Positions 16,826-25,441 of a stretch of 64,000 bases of DNA are shown here, piece by piece. Position numbers and translations under genes: made by a program. The stretch comes from Actinomycetota bacterium (lineage in GTDB: Bacteria; Actinomycetota; Acidimicrobiia; Acidimicrobiales; Ilumatobacteraceae): positions 186,001 to 250,000 of the forward strand of contig CANGIP010000002.1 in assembly GCA_947454105.1 (NCBI GenBank). Reading direction: 5' to 3'. Each line of letters starts with the position of its first letter. The first letter of the stretch is position 1. The notes beneath the pieces were generated by a model. That model was not told the origin of the DNA. It was given only the letters and a program-made list of their open reading frames with translations, and searched no databases.

Positions 16826-17469
16826 GTTTGGGCTCCTATCGGCGATGAGTACAACGAGCGTTCGCGAATCACTTCGAGAACAGGTTGTGTAATCAGATAG
16901 TCAAGCGGGCGGCCGTCAGTAAAGCGCGATCGAAGGTCGGTACTTGACACATCAAGTCGCGGAACCTCAACACGAATCCAATCAATATCGGACGACAACT
17001 CAACGGGTGCACCAGGTCGATCAACCACGACCAGTCGCGTGAGCTCAGTCAATTCTTCGAACCGTTCCCACGTCGGAACTCCAGCGGCAGCATCATCGCC
17101 CACGATCGTAAAGAATGTTGCGCTTGCGTATTCGGCATTCTGCTGACGCAACGAACGCAAAGTATCAACGGTGTAGCTCGGCCCACCCATTCGAATTTCG
17201 GCATCACCAGCAACAAGCCCCGGAGTCGAGGCGACAGCTGCTTCAACCATTGCGAAGCGGTCCTGAGCAGGGGTAATAGTCCGCGACCCTTCCTTTTGCC
17301 AAGGCACATTGGCCACCATCAAGATGACTTGATCGAGGTCAAGGGCATGCATCACGTTGACCGCAGTGACCAAATGACCCACATGAGGTGGATCGAAGGT
17401 CCCTCCAAAGAGGCCGATTCGGAGCCCAGATGTGTTCTGGTCGATCAAGGCCGTCGGCGAAATGGTCAC
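16822..17469 (-). CDS. nadD: Nicotinate-nucleotide adenylyltransferase
   Basis: 215 residues. The nucleotidyltransferase signature GGTFDPPHVGHLVTA contains HxGH, and the C-terminal VSSTDLRSRF corresponds to the ISSTxxR motif that binds ATP phosphates. NadD forms nicotinate adenine dinucleotide from nicotinate mononucleotide and ATP in NAD synthesis. First gene of the nadD-LCP-rsfS unit, with overlapping 4- and 1-base junctions. The N-terminus is slightly long (MTISPTALIDQNTSG precedes the conserved strand), so a later start such as one nearer residue 17 cannot be excluded. Confidence 0.95.
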   Translation of the reverse strand: MTISPTALIDQNTSGLRIGLFGGTFDPPHVGHLVTAVNVMHALDLDQVILMVANVPWQKEGSRTITPAQDRFAMVEAAVASTPGLVAGDAEIRMGGPSYTVDTLRSLRQQNAEYASATFFTIVGDDAAAGVPTWERFEELTELTRLVVVDRPGAPVELSSDIDWIRVEVPRLDVSSTDLRSRFTDGRPLDYLITQPVLEVIRERSLYSSPIGAQT

Positions 17470-17934
17470 TCGGGCAGTCTACGGGCAGCCCCACAAGCGC
17501 ACATCCCGGGGCCGAAGCATCGTTTGATTGATATGAAACCCCAGCCCACAGCCAAATTTGAGAGTTTCTTGACAATTCAGGAAATTTTCCTCAAGTCCTG
17601 GCTTATACCTGCCGAAAGTTAAAAGCGTCACGAAGTTGCCAACAAAGTAATTCCGATACGACACAGCCCTCAAGATTTGATAGCCTAATGATCCCTTCTT
17701 GGGACCATGACATTAAAAATACCCCCCAGCGTTACCCCCACTCCACTATTCGTTTCCAAACAAAATCGTTTCCAAACAAATGGTGGCGGGTCCCAGAAAA
17801 AATTTTTAGTAATTACCCCCAACCAGTTTCAGTTCTGTCTAAGTTGCGCCCCTCGATCAGGTCACCGATCGATATGCCTGACGGCACACAGCACGTTGAA
17901 ACAATTAGCCCCCACGAACAGTTGAGACAAGAGC
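17470..17934. promoter_or_regulatory. 465-base divergent intergenic region between nadD and a sigma factor gene
   Basis: No convincing gene is present; short frames across it (for example 17688-17966) have no coding character. It contains a 16-nt tandem duplication at 17751-17782, a 13-nt palindrome AGGAAATTTTCCT at 17579-17591, and TTGACA at 17569-17574, a possible -35 box for the sigma gene without a well-spaced -10. The A/T-rich stretch 17690-17820 with C-runs is unlike the neighbouring coding DNA. An unusually long leader for the sigma factor is possible. Confidence 0.5.
17751..17782 (+). repeat. 16-nt tandem duplication in the sigma factor upstream region
   Basis: CGTTTCCAAACAAAAT at 17751-17766 is followed directly by CGTTTCCAAACAAATG at 17767-17782, identical over 14 positions. 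It could be a pair of regulator sites or a slippage product. Confidence 0.8.
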
Positions 17935-18762
17935 ATGAACGACTCCATCGGTATCTATCTAAATGACATCGGCAAGGTTCCATTGTTGACCGCCGAAGAC
18001 GAACGCGTTTTATCACGTGCCATTGAAAAGGGTCGCGAGGCCGCAACGAAGTCAGCTGCTGGTGACAAGACCGCAACTGTCAAGCGTGAAATCCGCGAAG
18101 CAGCCAAAGCAAAAGATCGCTTCATTCGCGCCAACCTTCGTTTGGTTGTTTCAATTGCTCGTCGCTACCCACTGCCCCAGGGCATGGATCTTCTTGACCT
18201 CATTCAAGAAGGAAACCTTGGTCTCGAGCACGCCGTTGACAAGTTCGACTGGCGTCGTGGCTTCAAGTTCTCGACGTATGCAACGTTCTGGATTCGTCAG
18301 GCCATCGGTCGTGCACTCGACCAGAAGGCCAGCCTCATTCGTATCCCTGGCGATCGTTCGGCAAGCTTGCGTGCGGCATTACGTCAGGCCAGCGGCGACG
18401 GTGAAACGCTCGACTTGTCAAATGCCGAACTGCACCGCCTCACCACCCCGGTCTCGCTTGACAAGACCATCGGCGACGACGGCGACGCAACCCTTGGTGA
18501 CTTGATGGCCAATGGCGACCCCACCCCCGAAGACCACATCATTGCCCAAGGTGAAACCGATCAGCTCAACAAGTTGCTCGACACCCTTGATGCTCGTGCC
18601 CGTTACGCCGTTGAAGCCCGCTTTGGTCTCATCGATGGTGAGCGCAAGAGCTTCCGCGAGGTGGGCGAAAAGCTTGGCGTCACCGCTGAAGCCGCTCGTC
18701 GCTTGGTCTCACGTGCAGTCACTGGCCTCAAAGAAGAAGCCGAAGACATCTTCGCCTACTGA
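17935..18762 (+). CDS. Sigma-70 family RNA polymerase sigma factor with variant region 4.2
   Basis: 275 residues. Region 1.2 (IGIYLNDIGKVPLLTAEDER), a 2.1-2.4 core (FIRANLRLVVSIARRYPLPQ; LDLIQEGNLGLEHAVDKFDW; KFSTYATFWIRQAIGRAL) and a region 4 are clear. Region 3 is reduced, and the region 4.2 recognition helix reads VTAEAARRLVSRAVTGLK, whereas typical factors carry TRERVRQIE. Region 1.1 is absent. This suggests a group 2-like or specialised factor with altered -35 preference. The start ATG 17935 is limited by an in-frame stop at 17923-17925; its RBS is weak. A terminator follows directly. Confidence 0.9.
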   Translation: MNDSIGIYLNDIGKVPLLTAEDERVLSRAIEKGREAATKSAAGDKTATVKREIREAAKAKDRFIRANLRLVVSIARRYPLPQGMDLLDLIQEGNLGLEHAVDKFDWRRGFKFSTYATFWIRQAIGRALDQKASLIRIPGDRSASLRAALRQASGDGETLDLSNAELHRLTTPVSLDKTIGDDGDATLGDLMANGDPTPEDHIIAQGETDQLNKLLDTLDARARYAVEARFGLIDGERKSFREVGEKLGVTAEAARRLVSRAVTGLKEEAEDIFAY

Positions 18763-18804
18763 CCAGTACTGGCCGAAATATCGACGGGGCTCGACCCCAG
18801 TGAA

Positions 18805-18847
18805 AACGACCCGATGGCTTTGGCCTTCGGGTCGTTAGGCTTTTTTT
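18805..18847 (+). terminator. Rho-independent terminator abutting the DAHP synthase start codon
   Basis: AACGACCCGA (18805-18814) pairs with TCGGGTCGTT (18827-18836) and is followed by AGGC and seven Ts ending at 18847, one base before the ATG of the next gene. It terminates the sigma factor transcript, but leaves no room for a ribosome binding site for that ATG. Confidence 0.9.
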
Positions 18848-20203
18848 ATGGCCAATACTTGGACCCCTTCATCGTGGCAGTCATTCCCTGCTGTACAGCA
18901 GCCCAAATGGCCCGACCAGAGCGCCGTTGATCGCTCGTTGAAGCAGATCGCCTCGTATCCCCCGTTGGTGTTCGCTGGTGAAGCCCGAGCCCTGCAAAAT
19001 TCTCTTGCTCAAGTGTGTGCAGGTAATGCGTTCTTATTGCAGGCTGGCGATTGTGCCGAAAGTTTCGATGAGTTCTCGGCTAACAATATCCGTGAGAAGT
19101 TGCGCGTCATTTTGCAGATGGCCGTCGTGCTCACGTACAGCCTTGGTGTCCCCACGATCAAAGTTGGTCGTATCGCTGGTCAGTTCGCCAAGCCCCGTAG
19201 CGCTGATACCGAAAAGATTGGCGATCTCGAAATCCCATCATTCCGTGGACATATCGTCAACGATCCTGCGCCAACGACTGAAGCACGTATCCCCGACCCC
19301 GATCGTCTCGTGCAGGCATACCACCAGTCGGCAGCAACGCTGAACTTGTTGCGCGCCTTCGTCAAGGGTGGATTCGCCGACTTGTCACGTGTGCACGCAT
19401 GGACTCAAGAGTTCGTCGGTTCAAGCCCCGAAGGTCAGCGCTACGAACAAGTGGCAACTGATATCGAACGAGCATTGCGATTCATGCATGCCTGTGGCGT
19501 CGACACCGAGAACACTGCTGCACTTCACGAAGCCGACGTCTACACGAGCCATGAAGCACTACTGCTCGGATACGAAGAAGCACTCACACGTCAAGACTCA
19601 TTAACTGGAGCTTGGTACGACTGCTCGGCTCACATGCTGTGGATCGGTGAACGCACCCGTCAACTTGATGGCGCACACATTGAATTCTTGCGCGGAGTCG
19701 GTAATCCCCTCGGTTGCAAGATCGGCCCGTCAACCACCGTTGATTTCATTCTTGAACTGTGTCAAAAACTTAACCCTGCTCAAATTCCGGGTCGCTTGAC
19801 CCTCATTAGTCGCATGGGCGCCGACAAGGTTGAAGATTCGCTTCGTCCACTGCTTCGTGCCGTGCGCGAAAGTGGTCATCCAGTGGTGTGGGCCTGCGAC
19901 CCCATGCATGGCAACACCTTCACTTCTGTTGGTGGTCGTAAGACGCGTCACTTCGACGAGATCATTCGTGAAATCACTGGCTTCGTAGCCGCACACCGCG
20001 CTGAAGGTACATGGCCGGGCGGCATTCACGTTGAACTCACCGGCGACAACGTCACCGAATGTCTAGGTGGCGCCGACGATCTCACCGATGCCGATCTTGA
20101 CGTGCGTTACCAAACCGTTTGTGACCCGCGCTTGAATGCTCGCCAAGGTCTCGACCTTGCTTTCGGTGTCGCCGAACTCATTCGCTCTGCCGGCTTTGCC
20201 TGA
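18848..20203 (+). CDS. Class II 3-deoxy-D-arabino-heptulosonate 7-phosphate synthase
   Basis: 451 residues of the plant/mycobacterial type II family: QQPKWPDQSAVDRSLKQIAS at the N-terminus, FLLQAGDCAESFDEFSANNI, KVGRIAGQFAKPRS, IGERTRQLDGAHIEFLRGV, KIGPSTTVDFILELCQKLNP and WACDPMHGNTF, which carry the metal-binding and phosphoenolpyruvate/erythrose 4-phosphate sites. It catalyses the first step of the shikimate pathway. The ATG at 18848 matches the family's N-terminus, yet it follows directly on a terminator T-run with no Shine-Dalgarno sequence; leaderless translation or read-through control is possible. The 3' end overlaps the start of the serine hydrolase. Confidence 0.97.
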   Translation: MANTWTPSSWQSFPAVQQPKWPDQSAVDRSLKQIASYPPLVFAGEARALQNSLAQVCAGNAFLLQAGDCAESFDEFSANNIREKLRVILQMAVVLTYSLGVPTIKVGRIAGQFAKPRSADTEKIGDLEIPSFRGHIVNDPAPTTEARIPDPDRLVQAYHQSAATLNLLRAFVKGGFADLSRVHAWTQEFVGSSPEGQRYEQVATDIERALRFMHACGVDTENTAALHEADVYTSHEALLLGYEEALTRQDSLTGAWYDCSAHMLWIGERTRQLDGAHIEFLRGVGNPLGCKIGPSTTVDFILELCQKLNPAQIPGRLTLISRMGADKVEDSLRPLLRAVRESGHPVVWACDPMHGNTFTSVGGRKTRHFDEIIREITGFVAAHRAEGTWPGGIHVELTGDNVTECLGGADDLTDADLDVRYQTVCDPRLNARQGLDLAFGVAELIRSAGFA

Positions 20204-21041
20204 TTTATCTCTCAGTTCGATTCTCGCAACGATTGACGAGTGGCCGGTGCCGCATGCGGCCGCGGCTGTTATCCGCAATGACTCAATCATTGCGACACAC
20301 GGTGAAACCAATCGCGTTTTTCGTTTGGCATCAATTTCAAAAGTCATCGCCAGTTGGACGTGTCTCATTGCTGTTGAAGAAGGTTCAGTTTCATTAGATG
20401 ATCCCGTCGGTCCTCCTGGCGCAACGCTTCGTCATTGTCTTTCTCATGCCGCTGGCTATGGATTTGATACCGCTTCCCCAATCATGGGAGTCGGCAAGCG
20501 TCGCATCTATTCAAATACCGGAATCGAAGTTGCCGCAAAACATGTTGCTGAGCGCACTGGCTTAATGTTCGCCGATTACATGAACGAAGCAATCTTTGAA
20601 CCACTTGGCATGAGTGACACATCTCTCAAAGCATCACCTGCTTACGCCGTGTTCAGCACAGTTGATGACATGACTCTGTTCATGAAAGAACTCATGAATC
20701 CAACTTTGATCAGTCACGCCACTGCGAAAGATGCAACGACTGTTCAATACCCAGAACTTGGTGGAGTCATACCAGGTCTCGGTTCATATCAGCCAAACCC
20801 GTGGGGACTCGGAATTGAAATTCGCGATCACAAACAACCGCATTGGACTGGGTCTTTGAATTCACCGCAAGCCTTCGGTCATTTTGGTGGTTCAGGAACC
20901 ATGATGTGGATCGATCCCACAATCAACATTGGTTTGATTGCATTAACTGATCGCAACTTTGATGAATGGTCAGCCGAAGCGCTCGTTGCATGGCCTAGTC
21001 TGAGTGATGCAGTGATTCTTTCGTTCTCAAATCACGCGTAA
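20196..21041 (+). CDS. Beta-lactamase-fold serine hydrolase (class C/esterase-like)
   Basis: About 281 residues if TTG 20196 is the start (GTG 20166 is an alternative); either overlaps the DAHP synthase stop, implying coupling. Catalytic motifs are present: SxxK as SISK in FRLASISKVIASW, the tyrosine motif YSN in RIYSNTGIEVAAKHVAE, and a KTG-equivalent HFGGSGTMMW. No signal peptide, so it is probably cytoplasmic, unlike secreted beta-lactamases; an esterase or peptidase role is more likely than antibiotic resistance. It is shorter than many members of the family. Confidence 0.85.
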   Translation: MPDLSLSSILATIDEWPVPHAAAAVIRNDSIIATHGETNRVFRLASISKVIASWTCLIAVEEGSVSLDDPVGPPGATLRHCLSHAAGYGFDTASPIMGVGKRRIYSNTGIEVAAKHVAERTGLMFADYMNEAIFEPLGMSDTSLKASPAYAVFSTVDDMTLFMKELMNPTLISHATAKDATTVQYPELGGVIPGLGSYQPNPWGLGIEIRDHKQPHWTGSLNSPQAFGHFGGSGTMMWIDPTINIGLIALTDRNFDEWSAEALVAWPSLSDAVILSFSNHA

Positions 21042-21066
21042 CTATTTCCTCAACGCAACATCTTTT

Positions 21067-22224
21067 ATGACCAGCATTCGCCAAACTGAACGTGTCTTAC
21101 TTGGCGCCGTATTTGCAATGGAAGCTGGCGGAAGTGTCATCTTCGCTCTCATGGGCAACTTGCAAGATGAATTCCACTTTTCTGACGGAGGCCTGGGGTT
21201 CATTGCCGCTGCCGGTTTCATGGCTTCATTCGTGATGCAGATTCTGATTGCGCCATATGCCGATCGTGGCCACGCCAAACGACTTCTGATTATTGGGACA
21301 ATTCTTGCAGTCGTCGGTAACGCACTGTTCGCCGGTGGATCTTCATTGATCATTTTTGTTTTGGCACGCCTGATTTCTGGAGCCGCAAGTGGTTTGTTCT
21401 TACCTCCAGCACGGGCCTTGATGGCTTCACTCGATGACGAGGGTGTGTCTGAACGACTCGGGGCTATGGGTGGAGTTGCACTGGCCGGATTTGTTACTGG
21501 TCCAGTCATCGGTGGTTTCTTAGTTGGACCGCTGGGGCTTCGCTGGCCATTCATTATCTTTTCGATCGCGGCATTGATCTCGCTTTTCATCGTGAGCACG
21601 CAGCACTTACCAACGCTTCCCCATTCAACTGATCGTCAACGTCTTGCCTTTGGACTCTTGAAACGTCGTTCGGTACTTGTGCCGATCTTGATGTTGTCGT
21701 CACTCGCACTTCCCGTTGGCATGTACGACGCGTTGTGGGACCGCTTCCTCACTGACATCGGAGCGTCTGACATTGTGGTGGGCTTAAGTTTGGCTGCATA
21801 CGCATTGCCCTTTGTTTTGTTGTCGCGTGTGGGTGGTCGACTAGCTGACCGACGTGGAAAAGCAAAAGTTGCGTTCGTATCAATGTTGATCGTTGCTCCA
21901 CTCACAGCTTTGTATGGCTGGTTCGCTGTTCCACTGATTCCGATCTTGCTCGGCATGATCGAATCGTGTGCGCAGGCTGCTGGCTCACCTGCGGGTCAAG
22001 GTTTATTGGCGCAAGGTGCACCTGAGGGTCGCGCTAGTGCCGCTCAGGGGCTCGCTGGCGCGTGCAATCAACTTCTTGCTGCGGTGGTCGCAATATTGGC
22101 AACTTGGGGCTACGGGCACGTTTCGCCGCGCACTTTGTTTACGATCGCTGGTTTATGCGTACTCGTGATGGGTTCAGTTGCACAGTTACTGGCTCGCAAA
22201 CTTCCCGAACTACAGACGACCTAG
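21067..22224 (+). CDS. Major facilitator superfamily transporter
   Basis: 385 residues with about twelve hydrophobic segments. The loop between segments 2 and 3 (APYADRGHAKRLLI) and its second-half counterpart (GGRLADRRGKAKVAF) correspond to the MFS motif A pattern. The C-terminal half includes a long Ala/Gly-rich loop (SPAGQGLLAQGAPEGRASAA). It resembles drug or metabolite exporters, but the substrate is unknown. It follows the serine hydrolase by 25 bases and may be co-transcribed; the downstream thiolase is convergent, with a terminator between. Confidence 0.9.
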   Translation: MTSIRQTERVLLGAVFAMEAGGSVIFALMGNLQDEFHFSDGGLGFIAAAGFMASFVMQILIAPYADRGHAKRLLIIGTILAVVGNALFAGGSSLIIFVLARLISGAASGLFLPPARALMASLDDEGVSERLGAMGGVALAGFVTGPVIGGFLVGPLGLRWPFIIFSIAALISLFIVSTQHLPTLPHSTDRQRLAFGLLKRRSVLVPILMLSSLALPVGMYDALWDRFLTDIGASDIVVGLSLAAYALPFVLLSRVGGRLADRRGKAKVAFVSMLIVAPLTALYGWFAVPLIPILLGMIESCAQAAGSPAGQGLLAQGAPEGRASAAQGLAGACNQLLAAVVAILATWGYGHVSPRTLFTIAGLCVLVMGSVAQLLARKLPELQTT

Positions 22225-22233
22225 ATACGAACA

Positions 22234-22283
22234 TAAAAAAACTGATGCCGGCAAGCGCCACAACGGGCACTCACCGGCATCAG
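22234..22283 (-). terminator. Intrinsic terminator for the thiolase gene
   Basis: On the minus strand CTGATGCCGG (complement of 22274-22283) pairs with CCGGCATCAG (complement of 22242-22251) around a 22-nt loop, followed by a run of T (A-run 22235-22241 on the plus strand). It lies between the convergent MFS and thiolase genes and may serve mainly the latter. Confidence 0.85.
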
Positions 22284-22309
22284 AACGACAACCGAGTTGT
22301 GTTTTTAGT

Positions 22310-23512
22310 TCAGCTCATGCGCTCGATGATCATCGACAAGCCCTGGCCGCCACCGACACACATGGTTTCCATGCCGACGTTCTTGTTGCTCGCCTGCAAA
22401 CCGTGAATCAAGGTGGTCATAATGCGCGCTCCGGTCATACCGAATGGGTGACCGAGAGCAATCGCTCCACCATTGACGTTCAACTTGTCCATTGAAATGC
22501 CGAGATGCTTCGCCGACGGCAAAACCTGCGCCGCGAAAGCTTCATTGATTTCGACCAAGTCGATGTCATTGATACTCATACCGGCACGCTTCATCGCCTG
22601 ACGGCAAGCTTCAACGGGTCCGAGTCCCATGATTTCAGGGTTCAACGATGACACACCGCTCGATACGAAACGTGCGAGTGGGGTGAGTCCCAAAGCCTTG
22701 GCCTTGGTGTCGCTCATCACCATGACTGCTGCAGCGCCATCGTTCAACGGGCAAGCGTTACCAGCAGTGACTTGACCGTCGGGACGGAATGCCGGCTTCA
22801 AGCCAGCAAGACCTTCGAGGGTCGTTCCTTCACGCGGGCAATCGTCCTTGCTGACAACGGTTCCGTCTTCAAGAGTCAACGGGGTGATTTCGGCTTCAAA
22901 GAAACCGTTTGACACGTTGGCACTGGCCAAGTCTTGGCTGCGCTTCGCGAACCAGTCCATGTCTTCGCGGCTCACGCCTTCAACTTCACGAACGTTTTCT
23001 GCAGTCTGACCCATCGCAATGTAAGCATCGGCAAGACCTTGTTGTGGCGTCCATACGGGCTGACCACCAGCCGAACGCAACTTGGTGCGCTCGCCTGGTC
23101 CTTTGAAGATGGGGTTCGGAGCAGTGTCGGCGGCACCGAACTGGTAACGACTGACTGCTTCAACACCAGCAGCGATGAAACAATCGCCTTCGCCAGCCTT
23201 GATTGCGTGAGCAGCCATACGAATGGTCTGCAACGACGACGAACAGTAACGGTTCACAACAACACCAGGTGCTTCAGGAATACCAGCCAACAAGGCAACC
23301 ATACGGCCCAAGTTGAAACCAGCTTCGCCAGCGGGCTGACCAACACCAATGATGAGGTCTTCGATGTCGGAGCCTTTGACTGATGGGACCTTGGCCATCA
23401 AAGCACGAACAATCTGGGCGGCCATTTCATCGGTGCGCAATGACACCAACGAACCTTTATTGGCTCGGCCGATCGGACTGCGGGCGGTAGCAACAATGAC
23501 TGCTTCGGGCAT
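22310..23512 (-). CDS. Acetyl-CoA C-acetyltransferase (thiolase)
   Basis: 400 residues with the thiolase landmarks: the nucleophilic Cys in VVNRYCSSSLQTIRMAAHAI, the signature NVNGGAIALGHPFGMTGAR (catalytic His), and the C-terminal ETMCVGGGQGLSMIIER with the second catalytic Cys. It would condense or cleave acyl-CoA in beta-oxidation or ketoacyl-CoA metabolism. Start ATG 23512 with GAGGGGG upstream. It stands alone with its own terminator; no beta-oxidation genes are adjacent. Confidence 0.95.
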   Translation of the reverse strand: MPEAVIVATARSPIGRANKGSLVSLRTDEMAAQIVRALMAKVPSVKGSDIEDLIIGVGQPAGEAGFNLGRMVALLAGIPEAPGVVVNRYCSSSLQTIRMAAHAIKAGEGDCFIAAGVEAVSRYQFGAADTAPNPIFKGPGERTKLRSAGGQPVWTPQQGLADAYIAMGQTAENVREVEGVSREDMDWFAKRSQDLASANVSNGFFEAEITPLTLEDGTVVSKDDCPREGTTLEGLAGLKPAFRPDGQVTAGNACPLNDGAAAVMVMSDTKAKALGLTPLARFVSSGVSSLNPEIMGLGPVEACRQAMKRAGMSINDIDLVEINEAFAAQVLPSAKHLGISMDKLNVNGGAIALGHPFGMTGARIMTTLIHGLQASNKNVGMETMCVGGGQGLSMIIERMS

Positions 23513-23644
23513 GGGATTCCCCCTCGTTAAGGCACGTGATGTGCGGACTGTGTAAGCGTAGCGAAAGTTACCGAAGGGTCACATATTCGTTGCATAGGGA
23601 ATCGCCCAAGTATTTGGTCGTAAAGCCGAAATATGAGACAGCGA

Positions 23645-24241
23645 CTACCGTGCGACTTCATTAAACGAGGTCAGCGCAGCCCCGTTCGCCGAGACTGAGA
23701 TCCGAGTAATTGATGCTGTCACCAACTGCGTCTTCCAACCGACCGACGCATCAACGCCCAAAGCCCAAGCCACTGCCGACTTGATCGGCGACACATGCGA
23801 CACCACCACTGCCGTTCGGCCGTTCAGTCGTTGCGCCAAATCATTGCAAGCATCGGCGACTCGCTGTTGCACCTGATTAAGAGACTCCCCTTGTGGTGCC
23901 GCAAAGTCGTTGTCATTTCTCCAGTCTCGCCAGACATTCGATGGCACTTCTGCTTGACGTAGTCCTTCATAACTTCCGTAATCAAGTTCGATCCATCGTT
24001 CATCAATTTCAATCGTTGCTCCGGCTCTTTCAGCGATCGCAGTCGCAGTCTGACGCGCTCTCAATAACGGACTACAAACGAACAAAGTGTCCGACAACAA
24101 TTCAGGGGCGAGATAAGTCGCAACGGCATCGGCTTGGGCGCGCCCAACCACATCAAGCGGATTATCGGTACGGCCCTGCAAGCGACCAGTCGCGTTGAAT
24201 TCAGTACGGCCATGACGGACAATGATGATTGAACCACTCAT
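23645..24241 (-). CDS. Histidine phosphatase family protein
   Basis: 198 residues with the phosphohistidine motif IIIVRHGRTEFNATGRLQGR (RHG), then the ARQTATAIAER segment, ELDYGSYEGL and VVVSHVSPIKSAVAWALG with the second catalytic His. It may be a phosphoglycerate-mutase-like phosphatase of small metabolites or of alpha-ribazole type; specificity is not readable. Its start overlaps the stop of the upstream membrane protein gene by 4 bases, so the pair is probably co-translated. Confidence 0.9.
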   Translation of the reverse strand: MSGSIIIVRHGRTEFNATGRLQGRTDNPLDVVGRAQADAVATYLAPELLSDTLFVCSPLLRARQTATAIAERAGATIEIDERWIELDYGSYEGLRQAEVPSNVWRDWRNDNDFAAPQGESLNQVQQRVADACNDLAQRLNGRTAVVVSHVSPIKSAVAWALGVDASVGWKTQLVTASITRISVSANGAALTSFNEVAR

Positions 24242-24747
24242 TCTGAAAGCGTTCCTGTCTTCAGGAAATTCTTGCGGCGAGTCGGATCACTTAAATGAAA
24301 CTTCTTCCAGGCGAATACGCACATCAACAAGCCGACAATTTCAAAACCAATATTCAGCATTCCACGGTCGACGACTGGAAGTCGATCGCCTGAAAAAGAC
24401 AGACCACTGAACGGCCACCAAAAAACTTTGGTGTTGTTAAAAGCTCCGTCATAAATCAAGTGCAGAAACATGCCAATGGGTATCGCCAGTAATCGTTTCC
24501 GAATTGGACGACGACCAATCGTTGCCAACATCACAACTACCAAAGTCGCCACACTGGCAGCGACCGAGTGAAACGCCCTCGCTCCGCCCCACAGTCCGTC
24601 AATGATGTCAGGCAATAAAGCACCGATCACCAACGTCCGATGGTCAAATGCTGGATCGCGAAAAACAAACCACACCGACAAAACAGCTGTACCAATAAAC
24701 CAGAAAAACATCGTTATCGAACGAGCAACCGATTGCAGTTTGGGCAC
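24238..24747 (-). CDS. Integral membrane protein, metal-dependent-hydrolase-like (YdjM type)
   Basis: 169 residues with four or five hydrophobic segments. Conserved polar residues sit at membrane borders: GALLPDIIDGLWG, RAFHSVAAS and GMFLHLIYDG, the pattern of YdjM/DUF457 membrane proteins (Asp/His sets suggestive of a metal site). No function is established. It lies between the zinc-ribbon protein gene (34-base overlap at its 5' end) and the histidine phosphatase gene (4-base overlap), so the three form an operon. Confidence 0.7.
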   Translation of the reverse strand: MPKLQSVARSITMFFWFIGTAVLSVWFVFRDPAFDHRTLVIGALLPDIIDGLWGGARAFHSVAASVATLVVVMLATIGRRPIRKRLLAIPIGMFLHLIYDGAFNNTKVFWWPFSGLSFSGDRLPVVDRGMLNIGFEIVGLLMCVFAWKKFHLSDPTRRKNFLKTGTLSE

Positions 24748-25418
24748 TCAGCAACTTGGTCAGCTGGCAAACGCTTCATGATGTCTAGTTCAGAAACTGA
24801 AATGTCCATATGACATCCCCCGCACACGCCATGCTGAATGATGGCGACAGCAATTCCTTTGTATGACGCCCGCAAGCGGTCGTAGATGGCAATATCTGAA
24901 TCGGAGTTTGATGAAGCGACTTCAACGCGGCGTTCTTGCAACGCAATGAGTTCTTCAGTTTTTGCTGCCGCAGCAAGGTCAAGCGCTTGTTTCGTCGTCG
25001 CTTCAACTTCAATAGCGCGACTTTCGCTTTCAACTAACTTGCGCACATCTTCATCGGCCGAAGCACTTGATTCGAGTAACAGCAATCCACGATCATCGAG
25101 TTCATTCCGCTGCGCAGCGAGCGTTTGCATTTCGTGTTGTAAAGCTTCAGCTTCGCGAGGAGCAATGATGGTCTTCATTTGGCGCTCAAGTTTGGCGCGA
25201 TGTGCATCAATATCAACTGACTTCTTTTCAATGTCAGCAAGTTCTGCTTCCATCGTCGACTGTTCGCGGCGCAGGTTGTCACGAGTCGATCGCACATGAG
25301 CCAAATCCGACTGCGCCAGTGCGTAATGAGTGCGCTCAGGCAATTTCTCGAGAGCGACTTTGGCTTGCTCGATTGCCGTATCTACCTTTTGCAGTTCGTA
25401 CAGCGCTTTGACATCCAT
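24714..25418 (-). CDS. C4-type zinc-ribbon coiled-coil protein (CT398-like)
   Basis: About 234 residues from ATG 25418 (MDVKALYELQKVDTAIEQ), which fits the family's start; an upstream in-frame extension to 25448 would run into the stop of the PBP gene and is unlikely. A long alpha-helical hairpin (residues about 10-185) is followed by a zinc ribbon: CGGCHM then CPNCNR. CT398-like proteins are thought to act as scaffolds or chaperones; a role is not proven here. Just downstream of the PBP gene. Confidence 0.9.
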   Translation of the reverse strand: MDVKALYELQKVDTAIEQAKVALEKLPERTHYALAQSDLAHVRSTRDNLRREQSTMEAELADIEKKSVDIDAHRAKLERQMKTIIAPREAEALQHEMQTLAAQRNELDDRGLLLLESSASADEDVRKLVESESRAIEVEATTKQALDLAAAAKTEELIALQERRVEVASSNSDSDIAIYDRLRASYKGIAVAIIQHGVCGGCHMDISVSELDIMKRLPADQVAECPNCNRLLVR

Positions 25419-25441
25419 AGAGATGACTGTATGCCCTCGGA

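Noticed and set aside
17688-17966. A 92-codon frame upstream of the sigma factor gene
   Set aside because: It runs into the sigma factor coding region, has no RBS, and its composition (Pro/His/Arg-rich, many rare residues) does not look like protein. I keep the region as intergenic.
20196-21041. The serine hydrolase as an antibiotic-resistance beta-lactamase
   Set aside because: It has no export signal and the third catalytic motif differs (HFGGSG), so resistance is not implied.
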